A model generated the notes under the pieces. It was not told the DNA's origin. It ran no database searches and saw nothing but the letters and a program-made list of their open reading frames with translations. A program made the translations under genes and the position numbers. A DNA stretch of 64,000 nt. Origin: SG8-30 sp963695085. Its GTDB lineage: Bacteria; Pseudomonadota; Gammaproteobacteria; Steroidobacterales; Steroidobacteraceae. Location of the stretch: the NCBI GenBank assembly GCA_963695085.1, contig CAVOFV010000001.1:62001-126000 (forward strand), written 5' to 3'. This document shows, one piece after another, positions 32,294 to 41,163 of this stretch; positions within the stretch are counted from its first letter, which is position 1, and every line of letters begins with the position of its first letter.

Positions 32294-32644
32294 CTACATC
32301 GTATGGGTCTGCTTGTCGCCGCCCAGCGCGCCGGCCAGGTAGGACTCGATCTTCTTCTGCGTCGTGCCCCGGTCCTGTTCGCTGAACTGCACGCCGATGC
32401 CGGCGGTGCGCTTGCCCTGTGCTCCTTTTGGCGTTACCCAGATGACGCGCCCGGCCACCGGCAGCTTCTCCTCCTCGCCCATGAGGTTCAGCAGCATGAA
32501 GACCTCGTCGCCGAGCCGGTAGTTGCTGTTGGTGGGGATGAACAGGCCGCCGTTGCGCACGAACGGCATGTAGGCGAGGTACAGCGCGCTCTTGTCCTTG
32601 ATGGTGAGCGTGAGCAGTCCAGGCTTGGTCGATGGGGCTCTCAT
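32294..32644 (-). CDS. pilZ: PilZ domain protein for type IV pilus function
   Basis: The 116-residue protein matches the small PilZ of the holB-pilZ pair: LTIKDKSALYLAYMPFVRNG, then GLFIPTNSNYRLGDEVFMLL and AGRVIWVTPKGAQG, ending THTM. The RxxxR motif that binds cyclic di-GMP is not present, as in the original type IV pilus PilZ proteins, so it probably acts through protein contacts. The ATG at 32644 overlaps the holB stop as ATGA and is preferred over an ATG three codons earlier. It is the end of the fab-to-pilZ block. Confidence 0.92.
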   Translation of the reverse strand: MRAPSTKPGLLTLTIKDKSALYLAYMPFVRNGGLFIPTNSNYRLGDEVFMLLNLMGEEEKLPVAGRVIWVTPKGAQGKRTAGIGVQFSEQDRGTTQKKIESYLAGALGGDKQTHTM

Positions 32645-33708
32645 CTGTAACATCCGGTCTCCAGTCTGTCGGGCATCCGTCCTGCCAGCGCTTCCGAGAT
32701 GCCGACGAGCAGGTCCTCGAACAGCAGTTGGACGTTCAGCGGACCCTCCAGCGCGGCGCGCGCCTCACGGACCCGGTCCAACAGCAGGAAGGCAACCCGT
32801 ATGTTCACGCCCGCACCTGGCAATGGCAAGCCAGAATCGCATTTATTGTTAACTGCGTCACCCCCGCCCGCCAGGGCCCGGATGCCGCCTTCCAGCCAGG
32901 CTTCGAGCCAGGCGAGGCGCTGCCGGGGCCGGTCCCTGGACCACGACCCCGCCAGTACGAGCGGATCCCGAACCACCCCGGGTTCGAGCGCCGTCGCCAT
33001 GTCGTCCGCCAGTTCGTCCGCACCGCACTGCGCCAGCTCAAGTGCCGCCAATGGCGCTCCTGCGGCCATCCTCAGCAAGCGGTCCCAGCGGGCGCCTGGC
33101 GCCGCCCCCTCGAGCCACGACAGCGCCAGTCCGGCGGCAGGCGTCGGTATCCGGACGTGCTGGCATCGGCTGCCTACAGTCGCCGGCATCTGGTCGATGC
33201 GAGCGGCTGCGAGGACCAGCAAGGTGTCTTTAGATGGTTCCTCAAGTGTCTTCAGTAAAGCATTGAAAGAATTACGATTCATCTTGTCCGCTGGATCGAT
33301 GATCCCGACCTTGGAGCCACCCCGGTAGCTGGTCAGCGTCAAGCGTTCGCTGAGGCCGCGAACCTGGTCGATCTTGATTTCGGTCGCCTTCTCCTCGACC
33401 GTCAGCACGATCAGGTCCGGGTGGTTGCCCGCCACGTACAGGACACACCCCGCGCATCGGCCGCAGGGCGCCGCGATCGGCCGGTCGCACAGCATCAGCT
33501 GCGCCACCCATGCCGCCAGCGCCGACTGGCCCGACCCGGCCGTACCGTGAATCAGCAGTGCGTGCGGCATTCTCCCGGCACGGTATGCGTCGGCGAGGCG
33601 CGCGCGCAGCGGATCCAGCCAGGGCACCCGCGCCGTTTCGAGTTGTGCCGCGATGCCAGCCGCCTCGGCGGCCGCCTCGACCGCTACCGGCTTACGTGCC
33701 ACCGGCAC
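32641..33708 (-). CDS. holB: DNA polymerase III subunit delta'
   Basis: The 355-residue protein is the delta' subunit of the clamp loader. It has a degenerate P-loop (GTAGSGQSAL, no lysine), which is normal for delta', and a zinc site with cysteines in LMLCDRP and CGRCAGC. GSKVGIIDPADKMNRNSFNALLKTLEEP is the sensor region of the family. The N-terminus carries an Ala-rich extension of about 30 residues. Its start overlaps the tmk 3' end by 17 bases and its stop overlaps pilZ. Confidence 0.94.
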   Translation of the reverse strand: MPVARKPVAVEAAAEAAGIAAQLETARVPWLDPLRARLADAYRAGRMPHALLIHGTAGSGQSALAAWVAQLMLCDRPIAAPCGRCAGCVLYVAGNHPDLIVLTVEEKATEIKIDQVRGLSERLTLTSYRGGSKVGIIDPADKMNRNSFNALLKTLEEPSKDTLLVLAAARIDQMPATVGSRCQHVRIPTPAAGLALSWLEGAAPGARWDRLLRMAAGAPLAALELAQCGADELADDMATALEPGVVRDPLVLAGSWSRDRPRQRLAWLEAWLEGGIRALAGGGDAVNNKCDSGLPLPGAGVNIRVAFLLLDRVREARAALEGPLNVQLLFEDLLVGISEALAGRMPDRLETGCYR

Positions 33709-34345
33709 CCCGGCTTCGCACGAGCAGCTGGTCCAGCTGGCGCGCGATGGCGGTACTCACGCTCTGTTGGTCGCCGGTGGCGTCGACCCGCGCGACCCGT
33801 GCCGGTTCCCGCTCGAGAATCGCGAGGTAGCCCGCCCGCACACGCTCAAAGAACCGGGCGTCTTCCGACTCGAACCGGTCAGCGGCCTGCGCCCGGCGAC
33901 GGGTCCGCTCGATCGCCACGGCCACGGGCGCGTCGAGCAACAGCGTCAGGTCCGGCCGCCGGCCCCGCTGGGCAATCTTCTCGAGGGCACGAATGTGCTC
34001 GAGCGGCACGCCCCGCCCCGCCCCCTGGTAGGCCTCGGTCGCATCCGTGAAACGGTCGCACAATACCCAGCAACCGCGCGACAGCGCCGGTTCGATCAGG
34101 TTGCCCAGGTGGATCGCGCGTGCTGCAAACACCAGCAGCAACTCCGCAACGCCGTCCACGGTCTCGCCCTGCGGTTGCAGCACGAGCTGCCGCAGCGCTT
34201 CCGCCAGCGGCGTGCCGCCCGGTTCACGGGTCACCACCACATCGACGTCCCGGTCCCGCAGGTATGCCGCAGCCGCGTCCACCTGCGTGGACTTGCCGAC
34301 GCCCTCGATGCCCTCGAATGTGATGAACCTGCCTTGCATGCTCAC
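33692..34345 (-). CDS. tmk: Thymidylate kinase
   Basis: The 217-residue enzyme makes dTDP from dTMP. The P-loop GIEGVGKST is at residues 12-20, the TREPGGTP motif follows near residue 39, and the lid region RRRAQAADRFESE is near residue 150. The GTG at 34345 overlaps the mltG stop as GTGA; an ATG two codons further in is the alternative. It sits in the usual mltG-tmk-holB order. Confidence 0.96.
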   Translation of the reverse strand: MSMQGRFITFEGIEGVGKSTQVDAAAAYLRDRDVDVVVTREPGGTPLAEALRQLVLQPQGETVDGVAELLLVFAARAIHLGNLIEPALSRGCWVLCDRFTDATEAYQGAGRGVPLEHIRALEKIAQRGRRPDLTLLLDAPVAVAIERTRRRAQAADRFESEDARFFERVRAGYLAILEREPARVARVDATGDQQSVSTAIARQLDQLLVRSRGAGGT

Positions 34346-35397
34346 TGTGCCGGCTCGCGTGCCGCCCCGCGTACGGCGGCAATGTAACGCGCCACGTTGT
34401 CGTTGTGTTGCCTGAGGTTCGGCGCGAAGCGATGACGTCCGTCCCCCAGGCCGGTGGCGACGAAATACAAGGCGTCGGTCGCCGCAGGCCGCACTGCCGC
34501 GTACAACGCCTCGCGGCCGGGCAGCGCAATGGGCGTGGGCGGCAGCCCGGCGCGCGTGTAAGTGTTGTAGGGTGTATCGCGCAGCAGGTCGGCCCGCCGC
34601 AGGTTGCCATCGAACAGGTCGCCCATACCGTAGATCACCGTCGGATCCGTCTGCAGCCGCATGTCGAGCCGCAGCCGGTTGATGAACACGCCGCCGATCA
34701 GCGCCCTCTCATCCGGCCTGCCTGTCTCCTTCTCGATCAGCGAAGCCAGCACCAGCGCCTCGTAGGGTCCAGCGAGCGGCAGCCCTGCCGCCCGTTCCTG
34801 CCACGCTGCCGCGAGCTCGGCCTGCATGCGCTGCTGCGCCAGCCGCAGGATCTCGATGTCGGTCGTGCCGCGCTGGAAGCGGTAGGTGTCCGGGAAGAAC
34901 AAACCCTCCGGACTGGCCGGCTCGAAGCCGATGCTGTTCCTGAGCGTCTGGTGCGTCGCGTCGCGCAGCTCGACCTGGACGGCCGGATGCGCCTGCACCG
35001 CTTCGAGCGCCTGCCGGTAGGTCCAGCCCTCGGGCACGGTCACGGCATGCAACAGGACACGCCCCTCGACCATCATGTCCAGCAGTTGCCGCGGCGTGCT
35101 GCCCGGCTCGAAACGGTACTCGCCTGCACGAATCCTCCCGGCGAGATTCTCGCGGCGCGCCTCGCGCACCCAGCTCGACGGTCGTTCCAGCAACCCGTCG
35201 CGGGCCAGCGCGGACGCCACGCGTCGCAGCGAACTGCCAGGCGCGACCGCGAACGTGCGCGGCGCATCGAGGCCCGCGATCGACACGGCGAGCTGCGCGG
35301 AATCGTAGCGATGCAGCAGGTGCCGCCCGGCCGGCAGCAGCAGCAGCCCAAGCAGCAGCACCGCCAGCAGGCGTTTGGTCAGCGAAAGTCGAGCCAT
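34342..35397 (-). CDS. mltG: Endolytic murein transglycosylase MltG
   Basis: The 351-residue protein is a YceG-like transglycosylase that cuts nascent glycan strands. It has an N-terminal membrane helix (about 8-24), a LysM-like segment (about 47-115), and the catalytic domain with Glu222 in ASLIEKETGRPDER. Further family marks are PEGLFFPDTYRF and TPYNTYTRAGLPPTPI. The ATG at 35397 is chosen because it leads straight into the membrane helix; it overlaps the pabC 3' end by 19 bases. Confidence 0.95.
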   Translation of the reverse strand: MARLSLTKRLLAVLLLGLLLLPAGRHLLHRYDSAQLAVSIAGLDAPRTFAVAPGSSLRRVASALARDGLLERPSSWVREARRENLAGRIRAGEYRFEPGSTPRQLLDMMVEGRVLLHAVTVPEGWTYRQALEAVQAHPAVQVELRDATHQTLRNSIGFEPASPEGLFFPDTYRFQRGTTDIEILRLAQQRMQAELAAAWQERAAGLPLAGPYEALVLASLIEKETGRPDERALIGGVFINRLRLDMRLQTDPTVIYGMGDLFDGNLRRADLLRDTPYNTYTRAGLPPTPIALPGREALYAAVRPAATDALYFVATGLGDGRHRFAPNLRQHNDNVARYIAAVRGAAREPAQ

Positions 35398-36191
35398 GCC
35401 ATGAATTCCCGCGCACATCCTGTCTGCCCCAGACGCCGGCCGTCGAGTTCGGCCAGCCGCCACGCGCCGATGACGGCATTGGTCACGAACGCCTCATCGG
35501 CCTCGAGCAGGTCGCCCGGGCGGATCGTCGCCTCGGCCGCCGGCTGTCCCCGGCCCAGCGACCACTCGAACACCGCGCGCCGCATGACCCCCGACACGCC
35601 ACAGCGATCAACGGCCGGCGTCCGCAACTCGCCGCCCATTGCCAGGAACAGGTTCGACTGCGTGCCGCAGGCCACGTGACCGCGCGCATCGAGCATCAGC
35701 CCCTCCGCAACCGATTCATCATGCCATTCGGCCCGCGCCAGCACCTGCTCCAGCCGCCCGAGGTGCTTGAGCCCGGCCAGCGCCGGGCTGTCCGCCATTC
35801 GCGTGACGCAGATCCGCGCGCGCACGCCATCCTCGCGCCAGGCGGCGGGATACGCCGGATACTGGAAGGCCGCCACGATCCGCGTCTGCGTGGGTCTTGG
35901 CGGCGGCCGGTAACCGCGGCCGGCCGGCCCCCGCGTCACGATCACCTTGACGACGGCCGGCGAAACCGGCGCGACCATTGCCACTTCGCGGACCAGCAGG
36001 TCCGCGGGCGGCGCCTGAAGCCCGAGCCGGCGGCACCCGTCCCGGAGGCGCTCCAGGTGCAGGTCGAGCAGGCGCACCCGGCCGTCACGTACGGCGAGGG
36101 TTTCGAACAGGCCGTCGCCGTACTGCAGGCCGCGATCGAGCGCGTCGACTGTCGCGCCGGCGACCCCGTTGACTAGCACCGTTGCACTCAC
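35379..36191 (-). CDS. pabC: Aminodeoxychorismate lyase
   Basis: The 270-residue PLP enzyme of fold type IV forms 4-aminobenzoate from aminodeoxychorismate for folate synthesis. It has RGLQYGDGLFETL near residue 20, the lysine block AGLKHLGRLEQVLARAE with Lys142 as the expected PLP lysine, and GTQSNLFL near the cofactor phosphate. The GTG start overlaps the pabB stop as GTGA. Confidence 0.92.
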   Translation of the reverse strand: MSATVLVNGVAGATVDALDRGLQYGDGLFETLAVRDGRVRLLDLHLERLRDGCRRLGLQAPPADLLVREVAMVAPVSPAVVKVIVTRGPAGRGYRPPPRPTQTRIVAAFQYPAYPAAWREDGVRARICVTRMADSPALAGLKHLGRLEQVLARAEWHDESVAEGLMLDARGHVACGTQSNLFLAMGGELRTPAVDRCGVSGVMRRAVFEWSLGRGQPAAEATIRPGDLLEADEAFVTNAVIGAWRLAELDGRRLGQTGCAREFMAWLDFR

Positions 36192-37540
36192 GGTGCCGCC
36201 CCGAGCGCACGCAGTACGCCGCGCGCCTTGGCGCGTGTTTCATCCAGCTCCCGCAACGGGTCCGAGTCGGCGACGATGCCGCCACCCGCGCGCAATACCG
36301 CGGTGCCGTCCTGCAGCGTCAGCGTGCGGATCAAGATGTTCAGGTCCATGCTGCCGTCCAGCGACAAGTATCCCATGGAACCTGTGTACGCCCCGCGACC
36401 GGTGCCCTCGAGATCGCCGATCAGCTGCATGCAGCTCACCTTCGGGCAGCCGGTGATCGTGCCGCCGGGGAACATCGCCCGAATCACTTCCGCGGGCCCG
36501 ACCTCGTCGCGCAACCTGCCGCGCACGTTCGAAACGATATGATGCACGTCCGCATAGCTCTCGACCGACATCAGTTCGTCCACCCGTACCGTGCCCGGGA
36601 CGCACACGCGGCCCAGGTCGTTGCGCTCGAGGTCGATGAGCATGACGTGCTCGGCGCGCTCCTTCGGGTGGCCGATGAGTTCGGCGATGGACTCGCCGTC
36701 CCGCGTACCCTGCCGCGGCCGCGTGCCGGCGATTGGCCGCGTCTCGACCTCGCGGCCGCGAACACACACCAGCCGCTCCGGTGAACTCGAGATGATGCTC
36801 ACCGTGCCCAGTTCAGCGATGCCGGCGAACGGGCCCGGATTCGAGCGCCGCAGCCGCGCATACAGGTCCGCAGCACCGATCGAGCCGCCGAGTCGCGCCG
36901 TCCAGCTGCGTGACAGGTTGGCCTGGTAGATGTCGCCGGCCGCGATGTGCGTCAGCGCCCGGCGCACGGCGATCAGGAACCTTTCGGGATCCTCTTCCAC
37001 GACGGACAGCGCCTCGCCGCGCGAAGCCTCGCTGCCCACGCCATGGGCCATGTCGTCGCGGGCCTGCACGATGAAGTCCTCGCTGCCTGCCTCCGCGACG
37101 GCCACGGTCTCGCCGGTCGCGTGGTCGTGCACGACCGCAGCCTGCATCCGCCATGCCACGCTGCCCTGGCCCGGCGGCGGCGGCGGCAAGCGCAGCGTCG
37201 GCTCGACCTCGGCGGCGAGCTCGTACCCGGCCAGCAGGAACCAGCCACCGCGGAATGGCCAGCGCCCGGGCTGCGCCGGCGCGCCGGTCGCCGTCCACCA
37301 TTCACTCAGGCGCTGCAGGAAACCCGGGCCGGTGCCGGGGCCGCTGCAATGACCGCCAGCGTCGAGCGTCAGGCGCTCGGCCGGCGCCCCGAGCAGGAGG
37401 CTGTAGCGGCCCTGTGGTGTGCCATGCGCGGCGCTTTCGAGCAACACCGGATAGGCGTGCGGACGGCGGCGGTGCAATCCCAGCAGGGTCTCGCCCGGCG
37501 ACCCCGGCAAGGCCAGCGGTGCGACGGTGCAGGGCCGCAT
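36188..37540 (-). CDS. pabB: Aminodeoxychorismate synthase component I
   Basis: The 450-residue enzyme aminates chorismate. The chorismate-binding core shows IYQANLSRSW, ISSSPERLV, PIAGTRPRQGTRDGE, ELIGHPKERAEHVMLIDLERND and the terminal GGGIVADSDP. The N-terminal third is the less conserved anthranilate-synthase-type part. No pabA glutaminase gene is next to it. It lies between fabF and pabC, as in Xanthomonadales-like genomes, and overlaps pabC by four bases. Confidence 0.93.
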   Translation of the reverse strand: MRPCTVAPLALPGSPGETLLGLHRRRPHAYPVLLESAAHGTPQGRYSLLLGAPAERLTLDAGGHCSGPGTGPGFLQRLSEWWTATGAPAQPGRWPFRGGWFLLAGYELAAEVEPTLRLPPPPPGQGSVAWRMQAAVVHDHATGETVAVAEAGSEDFIVQARDDMAHGVGSEASRGEALSVVEEDPERFLIAVRRALTHIAAGDIYQANLSRSWTARLGGSIGAADLYARLRRSNPGPFAGIAELGTVSIISSSPERLVCVRGREVETRPIAGTRPRQGTRDGESIAELIGHPKERAEHVMLIDLERNDLGRVCVPGTVRVDELMSVESYADVHHIVSNVRGRLRDEVGPAEVIRAMFPGGTITGCPKVSCMQLIGDLEGTGRGAYTGSMGYLSLDGSMDLNILIRTLTLQDGTAVLRAGGGIVADSDPLRELDETRAKARGVLRALGAAP

Positions 37541-37559
37541 GGGCGCGAGCCTGAACGAG

Positions 37560-38804
37560 TCAGGCGAGGGCGCGGAAGATGAGCGTACCGTTGGTGCCGC
37601 CGAAGCCGAAGGAATTCGAGGCGGCGGCCTCGATCTTCATCCGCCTGGCGGTGTGCGGCACGTAGTCGAGGTCGCAACCCTCGCCGGGCTGGTCCAGGTT
37701 GATCGTCGCCGGGGCCACGCCATCGCGGATGGCCAGTACCGTGAAGATCGCCTCGGCGACGCCGGCCGCACCCAGCAGGTGCCCGGTCATCGACTTGGTC
37801 GAACTCACCGCGAGCTTCGTCGCATGGTCGCCGAACGCCCGCTTGATTGCGTTGGTTTCCGCCAGGTCGCCCAGCATGGTCGACGTCGCATGTGCATTGA
37901 CGTATTGCAGGTCCTGCGGATTGCAGCGCGCGTCCATGAGTGCATTGCGCATGGAGCGTCGCGCGCCGTCGCCGTCCTCCGGCGGGGCGGTCACATGGTA
38001 CGCATCGCCGCTCATGCCGAAGCCGGCGACTTCTGCATAGATGTGCGCGCCACGTGCTCGCGCCAGCTCCAGCTCCTCGAGCACGATGGCGCCCGCACCT
38101 TCGCCCGCGACAAAGCCGTCGCGATCGCGGTCCCACGGCCGGCTGGCGCGTTCCGGCTCCTCGTTGCGCGTCGACAAGGCCTTCGCCTGGCAGAAGCCGC
38201 CGATGGCGAGCGGCGTCTCGACCATTTCGGCGCCGCCGGCCACGACCACGTCGGCGTCGCCGTACTGGATGCTGCGCAGGCCAAGGCCAATGGCGTGCGT
38301 CGAGGTCGTACAGGCGGTGACCAGGCCCAGGTTGAGCCCCTGTATCCCGTACAGGATGGACAGGTGACCCGAGATCATGTTGATGATGCTCGAGGGAATG
38401 AACAGCGGCGAGATCTTGCGCGGCGAGCGAGCCTCCAGGTACCGGTCGTGGTTCTCTTCTATCGTCGCCAGACCGCCGATGCCGGCGCCGAAGATCAGCC
38501 CGATGCGCTCGCGGTTGGCGTCGGTGACCTCGATCCCGGAATCGCGGATCGCCTGGATCCCCGCCGCGACGCCGTACTGCATGAACGGGTCCATGCGCCG
38601 CGCGTCCTTGGCGCCGAGGTACTCCTCGACGTTGAAGCCGCGCAGCGGGCAGTAGAAACGCACCGGGAAAGCGCTGACGTCGAAGCGCGTGATCGCGCCA
38701 ACGCCACTGCGGCCGGCCAGCACGCCCTCCCAGGCCGAGGCAACGGTGCTGCCGAGCGGCGACAGGATGCCGAGGCCGGTGACGACGACGCGACGCTTGC
38801 TCAC
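37560..38804 (-). CDS. fabF: 3-oxoacyl-[acyl-carrier-protein] synthase II
   Basis: The 414-residue condensing enzyme extends acyl-ACP chains. The catalytic triad is complete: Cys165 in TACTTSTHAIG, His305 in NAHATSTMLGD and His342 in MTGHLLGAAG. The start is the GTG at 38804, preceded by GGGGGAG; the open frame runs on upstream but only through acpP in another frame. A long hairpin separates it from acpP. It is followed 19 bases later by pabB. Confidence 0.96.
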   Translation of the reverse strand: MSKRRVVVTGLGILSPLGSTVASAWEGVLAGRSGVGAITRFDVSAFPVRFYCPLRGFNVEEYLGAKDARRMDPFMQYGVAAGIQAIRDSGIEVTDANRERIGLIFGAGIGGLATIEENHDRYLEARSPRKISPLFIPSSIINMISGHLSILYGIQGLNLGLVTACTTSTHAIGLGLRSIQYGDADVVVAGGAEMVETPLAIGGFCQAKALSTRNEEPERASRPWDRDRDGFVAGEGAGAIVLEELELARARGAHIYAEVAGFGMSGDAYHVTAPPEDGDGARRSMRNALMDARCNPQDLQYVNAHATSTMLGDLAETNAIKRAFGDHATKLAVSSTKSMTGHLLGAAGVAEAIFTVLAIRDGVAPATINLDQPGEGCDLDYVPHTARRMKIEAAASNSFGFGGTNGTLIFRALA

Positions 38805-38847
38805 TGACTCCCCCCCGGGGGCACCCTGTCTTGCAAGGTGCAGACAT

Positions 38848-38883
38848 GCGACGGGCCCCGGCCGCGAGGCCGGGGCCCGTCGC
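38848..38883 (-). other. 16-bp perfect stem-loop between acpP and fabF
   Basis: GCGACGGGCCCCGGCC (38848-38863) is exactly complementary to GGCCGGGGCCCGTCGC (38868-38883) with a four-base loop. There is no T-tract, so rather than a clean terminator it is likely a processing or stabilising hairpin, or a partial terminator, that lets acpP message exceed fabF message. Confidence 0.8.
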
Positions 38884-38892
38884 TGGCATGGA

Positions 38893-39135
38893 TCAGGACT
38901 TTGACTGGTGCTCGGTGATGTAGTCGATCGCCTGCTGCACCGTGGTGATCTTCTCGGCGTCCTCGTCCGGGATCTCGGTCTCGAATTCTTCTTCGAGCGC
39001 CATGACGAGTTCCACCGTATCCAGCGAGTCGGCACCCAGGTCGTCGACGAAAGAAGCGTCCGACGTGACTTCCTCTCCCTTCACGCCGAGTTGCTCGGCC
39101 ACGATCTTCTTGACCCGTTCTTCGACTGTACTCAT
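38893..39135 (-). CDS. acpP: Acyl carrier protein
   Basis: The 80-residue acidic four-helix protein carries acyl chains in fatty-acid synthesis. The phosphopantetheine site is Ser37 in GADSLDTVELV. Its sequence is close to the standard AcpP (MSTVEERVKKIVAEQLGV). A promoter lies about 120 bases upstream at 39255-39283, so it can be made independently of fabD and fabG. A strong hairpin follows its stop. Confidence 0.98.
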   Translation of the reverse strand: MSTVEERVKKIVAEQLGVKGEEVTSDASFVDDLGADSLDTVELVMALEEEFETEIPDEDAEKITTVQQAIDYITEHQSKS

Positions 39136-39254
39136 CGTAGTAGTTGTCCTGTAACTGGCGTGGTTCCCGGGTGGTCCTGCGACCGGTACGGGGCGGCCAT
39201 TCTAAGTAAACCCCCGGGCGGCCGCTAGCACGCGGACTCCGGATTGTCAAAAAC

Positions 39255-39283
39255 TTTATACTATACAAAACGTTACGCTGCAA
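39255..39283 (-). promoter_or_regulatory. Probable acpP promoter
   Basis: Read on the minus strand, TTGCAG (39283-39278), a 17-base spacer and TATAAA (39260-39255) form a good sigma-70 promoter. It would give a leader of about 110 bases before acpP. The DNA here is AT-rich compared with the surroundings. A second TTGACA lies at 39250-39245 without a good -10. Confidence 0.7.
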
Positions 39284-39292
39284 TTTCTGTGC

Positions 39293-40048
39293 CTATGGCA
39301 TGAACATTCCGCCGTTCACATTGAGCGTTTCGCCGGTAATCCACCCGGCCTCGGGCGAGGCCAGGAAGAGCGTCGCCGCGGCCACGTCTTCCGCGCCGCC
39401 CAGGCGCCCGAGCGGAATCTGTGCGGCCAGCGCCTGCCGCTGCTCCTCGCTCAGCGCCCGGGTCATGTCGGTGTCGATGAAACCGGGTGCCACCACGTTG
39501 ACGGTGATGCCGCGGGAGCCGACTTCGCTGGCCAGCGAGCGGCTGAATCCGATGATCCCCGCCTTGGCCGCGCTGTAGTTGGCCTGCCCCGGGTTGCCGA
39601 TCAGTCCGGCGATCGAGGCGATGCTGATGATGCGGCCGTGCCGCGCCTTCATCATGCCCCGCAACACGCCCTTGGAAAGGCGGAACACCGAGGCGAGGTT
39701 GGTATTGATGACCGTTTCCCAGTCTTCCGCCTTCATTCGCAGCAGCAACCCGTCGCGCGTGATGCCGGCGTTGTTGACCAGGATCGTGACCGGCCCCTCG
39801 CGCGCCTCGATGTCGGCCAGCGCCGCGTCGATGCGGTCCGGTTGCGCCACGTCCAGCACGATGCCGCGGCCCGCCAGGCCCTCGTCCGTGAACAGGCCGT
39901 CGAACGACTGCACGCCGGACGTCCCGGTGGCAGTCCCGATCACCGTTGCGCCCGCACGGCCGAGTCGCAAGGCGATGGCGCGGCCAATGCCCCGCGACGC
40001 CCCCGTCACCAGCGCAACCTCGCCCGTCAGTATCTTGCCGGCCGTCAT
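39293..40048 (-). CDS. fabG: 3-oxoacyl-[acyl-carrier-protein] reductase
   Basis: The 251-residue short-chain dehydrogenase reduces 3-oxoacyl-ACP with NADPH. The dinucleotide loop TGASRGIG is at residues 15-22, NNAG at 92-95, and the active-site residues are Ser145, Tyr158 and Lys162 (ANYSAAKAG). The ATG at 40048 has GGGAG upstream and overlaps the fabD stop as ATGA. The longer frame upstream belongs to other reading of fabD and is not used. Confidence 0.96.
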   Translation of the reverse strand: MTAGKILTGEVALVTGASRGIGRAIALRLGRAGATVIGTATGTSGVQSFDGLFTDEGLAGRGIVLDVAQPDRIDAALADIEAREGPVTILVNNAGITRDGLLLRMKAEDWETVINTNLASVFRLSKGVLRGMMKARHGRIISIASIAGLIGNPGQANYSAAKAGIIGFSRSLASEVGSRGITVNVVAPGFIDTDMTRALSEEQRQALAAQIPLGRLGGAEDVAAATLFLASPEAGWITGETLNVNGGMFMP

Positions 40049-41004
40049 GCTGCATCTCCCCTGACTCCGGCCAGCGCGGCCGTAAGCGTATCGGCACCGT
40101 CGATGGTGAACACGGCCAGTTGCCGGCCGCCCTCGGCGCGCCGCACCAGTCCCGCCAGTATCTTGCCCGGCCCGGCTTCGACGACGTGGGTGCATCCTGA
40201 CGCGATGATCGCCGCGACGATGGTCGTCCAGCGCACCGGATTGAACAGCTGCCGGTACAGGCCGTCGCGGATCCGTTCCGGCGTATCGTGCCATGCGCCG
40301 TCGAACGCATAGACGGGCCACTGTGGCGGCAGGATCGTCACGTCGGCCAGCCGCGCCAGGAATCGCTCCGCCGCAGGTTGCATGAGCGGGCTGTGGCAGG
40401 GCGCCGAGACCGGCAACGGCAGGGCCCGCTTTGCGCCGCGGCTGCGGCAGGCCTCGACGGCACGCGCAACAGCGTCCGCCGCGCCGGCAATGACGACCTG
40501 CCCCGGCGCGTTGTAGTTCGCCGCCACGACGACCTCGGTCCCAGCCGCCTCGCGGCAGGCCTCCTCGACCGCCAGGTCATCGAGGCCGATCACCGCGGCC
40601 ATCATGGCGCCTGTTGCCCCCGGCACGGCCTCCTGCATGGCGCGGCCGCGAAACTGTACCAGCGCTACCGCATCGCCGAAGCGCAGCGCGCCGGCACACA
40701 CCAGCGCCGTGATCTCGCCGAGGCTGTGCCCCGCCATGACCGAGGGATCCGGCCCACCCCGGGCCCGCCATGCACGCCATGCGGCGACCCCCGCCACCAG
40801 CATCGCCGGTTGCGTGCGCTCGGTTTCGTTGAGGTCCTGTTCCGGGCCGTGCTGGCACAGCCTCCACAGGTCATAACCCAGCACCTGCGACGCCTCGCCA
40901 AAGGTCTCCATGACCAGCGGCTCGACCTCGGCCAGCGAAGCCAGCATGCCGACGGACTGCGAGCCCTGGCCGGGGAATACGAACGCCGCTTTCAAGGGTT
41001 CCAC
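40045..41004 (-). CDS. fabD: Malonyl-CoA:ACP transacylase
   Basis: The 319-residue enzyme moves malonyl from CoA to ACP. The nucleophile elbow GHSLGE has Ser94, FVFPGQGSQ marks the N-terminus, and His204 in APCHSPLM is the partner base. The start is GTG at 41004 with a poor ribosome site; a TTG three codons in is an alternative. TATAAT at 41033-41028 lies 24-29 bases upstream as a -10. The usual upstream genes plsX and fabH are not present; the gsp operon lies there instead on the other strand. Confidence 0.95.
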   Translation of the reverse strand: MEPLKAAFVFPGQGSQSVGMLASLAEVEPLVMETFGEASQVLGYDLWRLCQHGPEQDLNETERTQPAMLVAGVAAWRAWRARGGPDPSVMAGHSLGEITALVCAGALRFGDAVALVQFRGRAMQEAVPGATGAMMAAVIGLDDLAVEEACREAAGTEVVVAANYNAPGQVVIAGAADAVARAVEACRSRGAKRALPLPVSAPCHSPLMQPAAERFLARLADVTILPPQWPVYAFDGAWHDTPERIRDGLYRQLFNPVRWTTIVAAIIASGCTHVVEAGPGKILAGLVRRAEGGRQLAVFTIDGADTLTAALAGVRGDAA

Positions 41005-41027
41005 CCGCGATGGCTGATCCGAACCGG

Positions 41028-41033
41028 ATTATA
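41028..41033 (-). promoter_or_regulatory. Probable -10 element for fabD
   Basis: TATAAT on the minus strand, 24 bases before the fabD GTG, is a consensus -10. No clear -35 is seen. It would leave a very short leader of under 20 bases. Confidence 0.5.
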
Positions 41034-41107
41034 GGCACCCGGCGCCGGTCGGTGCCGCGCCGAACGCACCGGCGCGGATCCGGGAACCGCGGTGCCGGCA
41101 CCGCGTC

Positions 41108-41116
41108 TGATATCAT
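41108..41116 (+). promoter_or_regulatory. Probable extended -10 for the gsp operon
   Basis: TGATATCAT is an extended -10 (TGn plus TATCAT) 47 bases before the gspG ATG. A perfect 16-base palindrome GCGGTGCC-GGCACCGC at 41089-41104 covers the -35 position, where it could act as an operator. Confidence 0.45.
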
Positions 41117-41163
41117 GACGGCCTGTTCCGGCGGCCCGCCACAGGAACTGAACGGAGCCCCGA

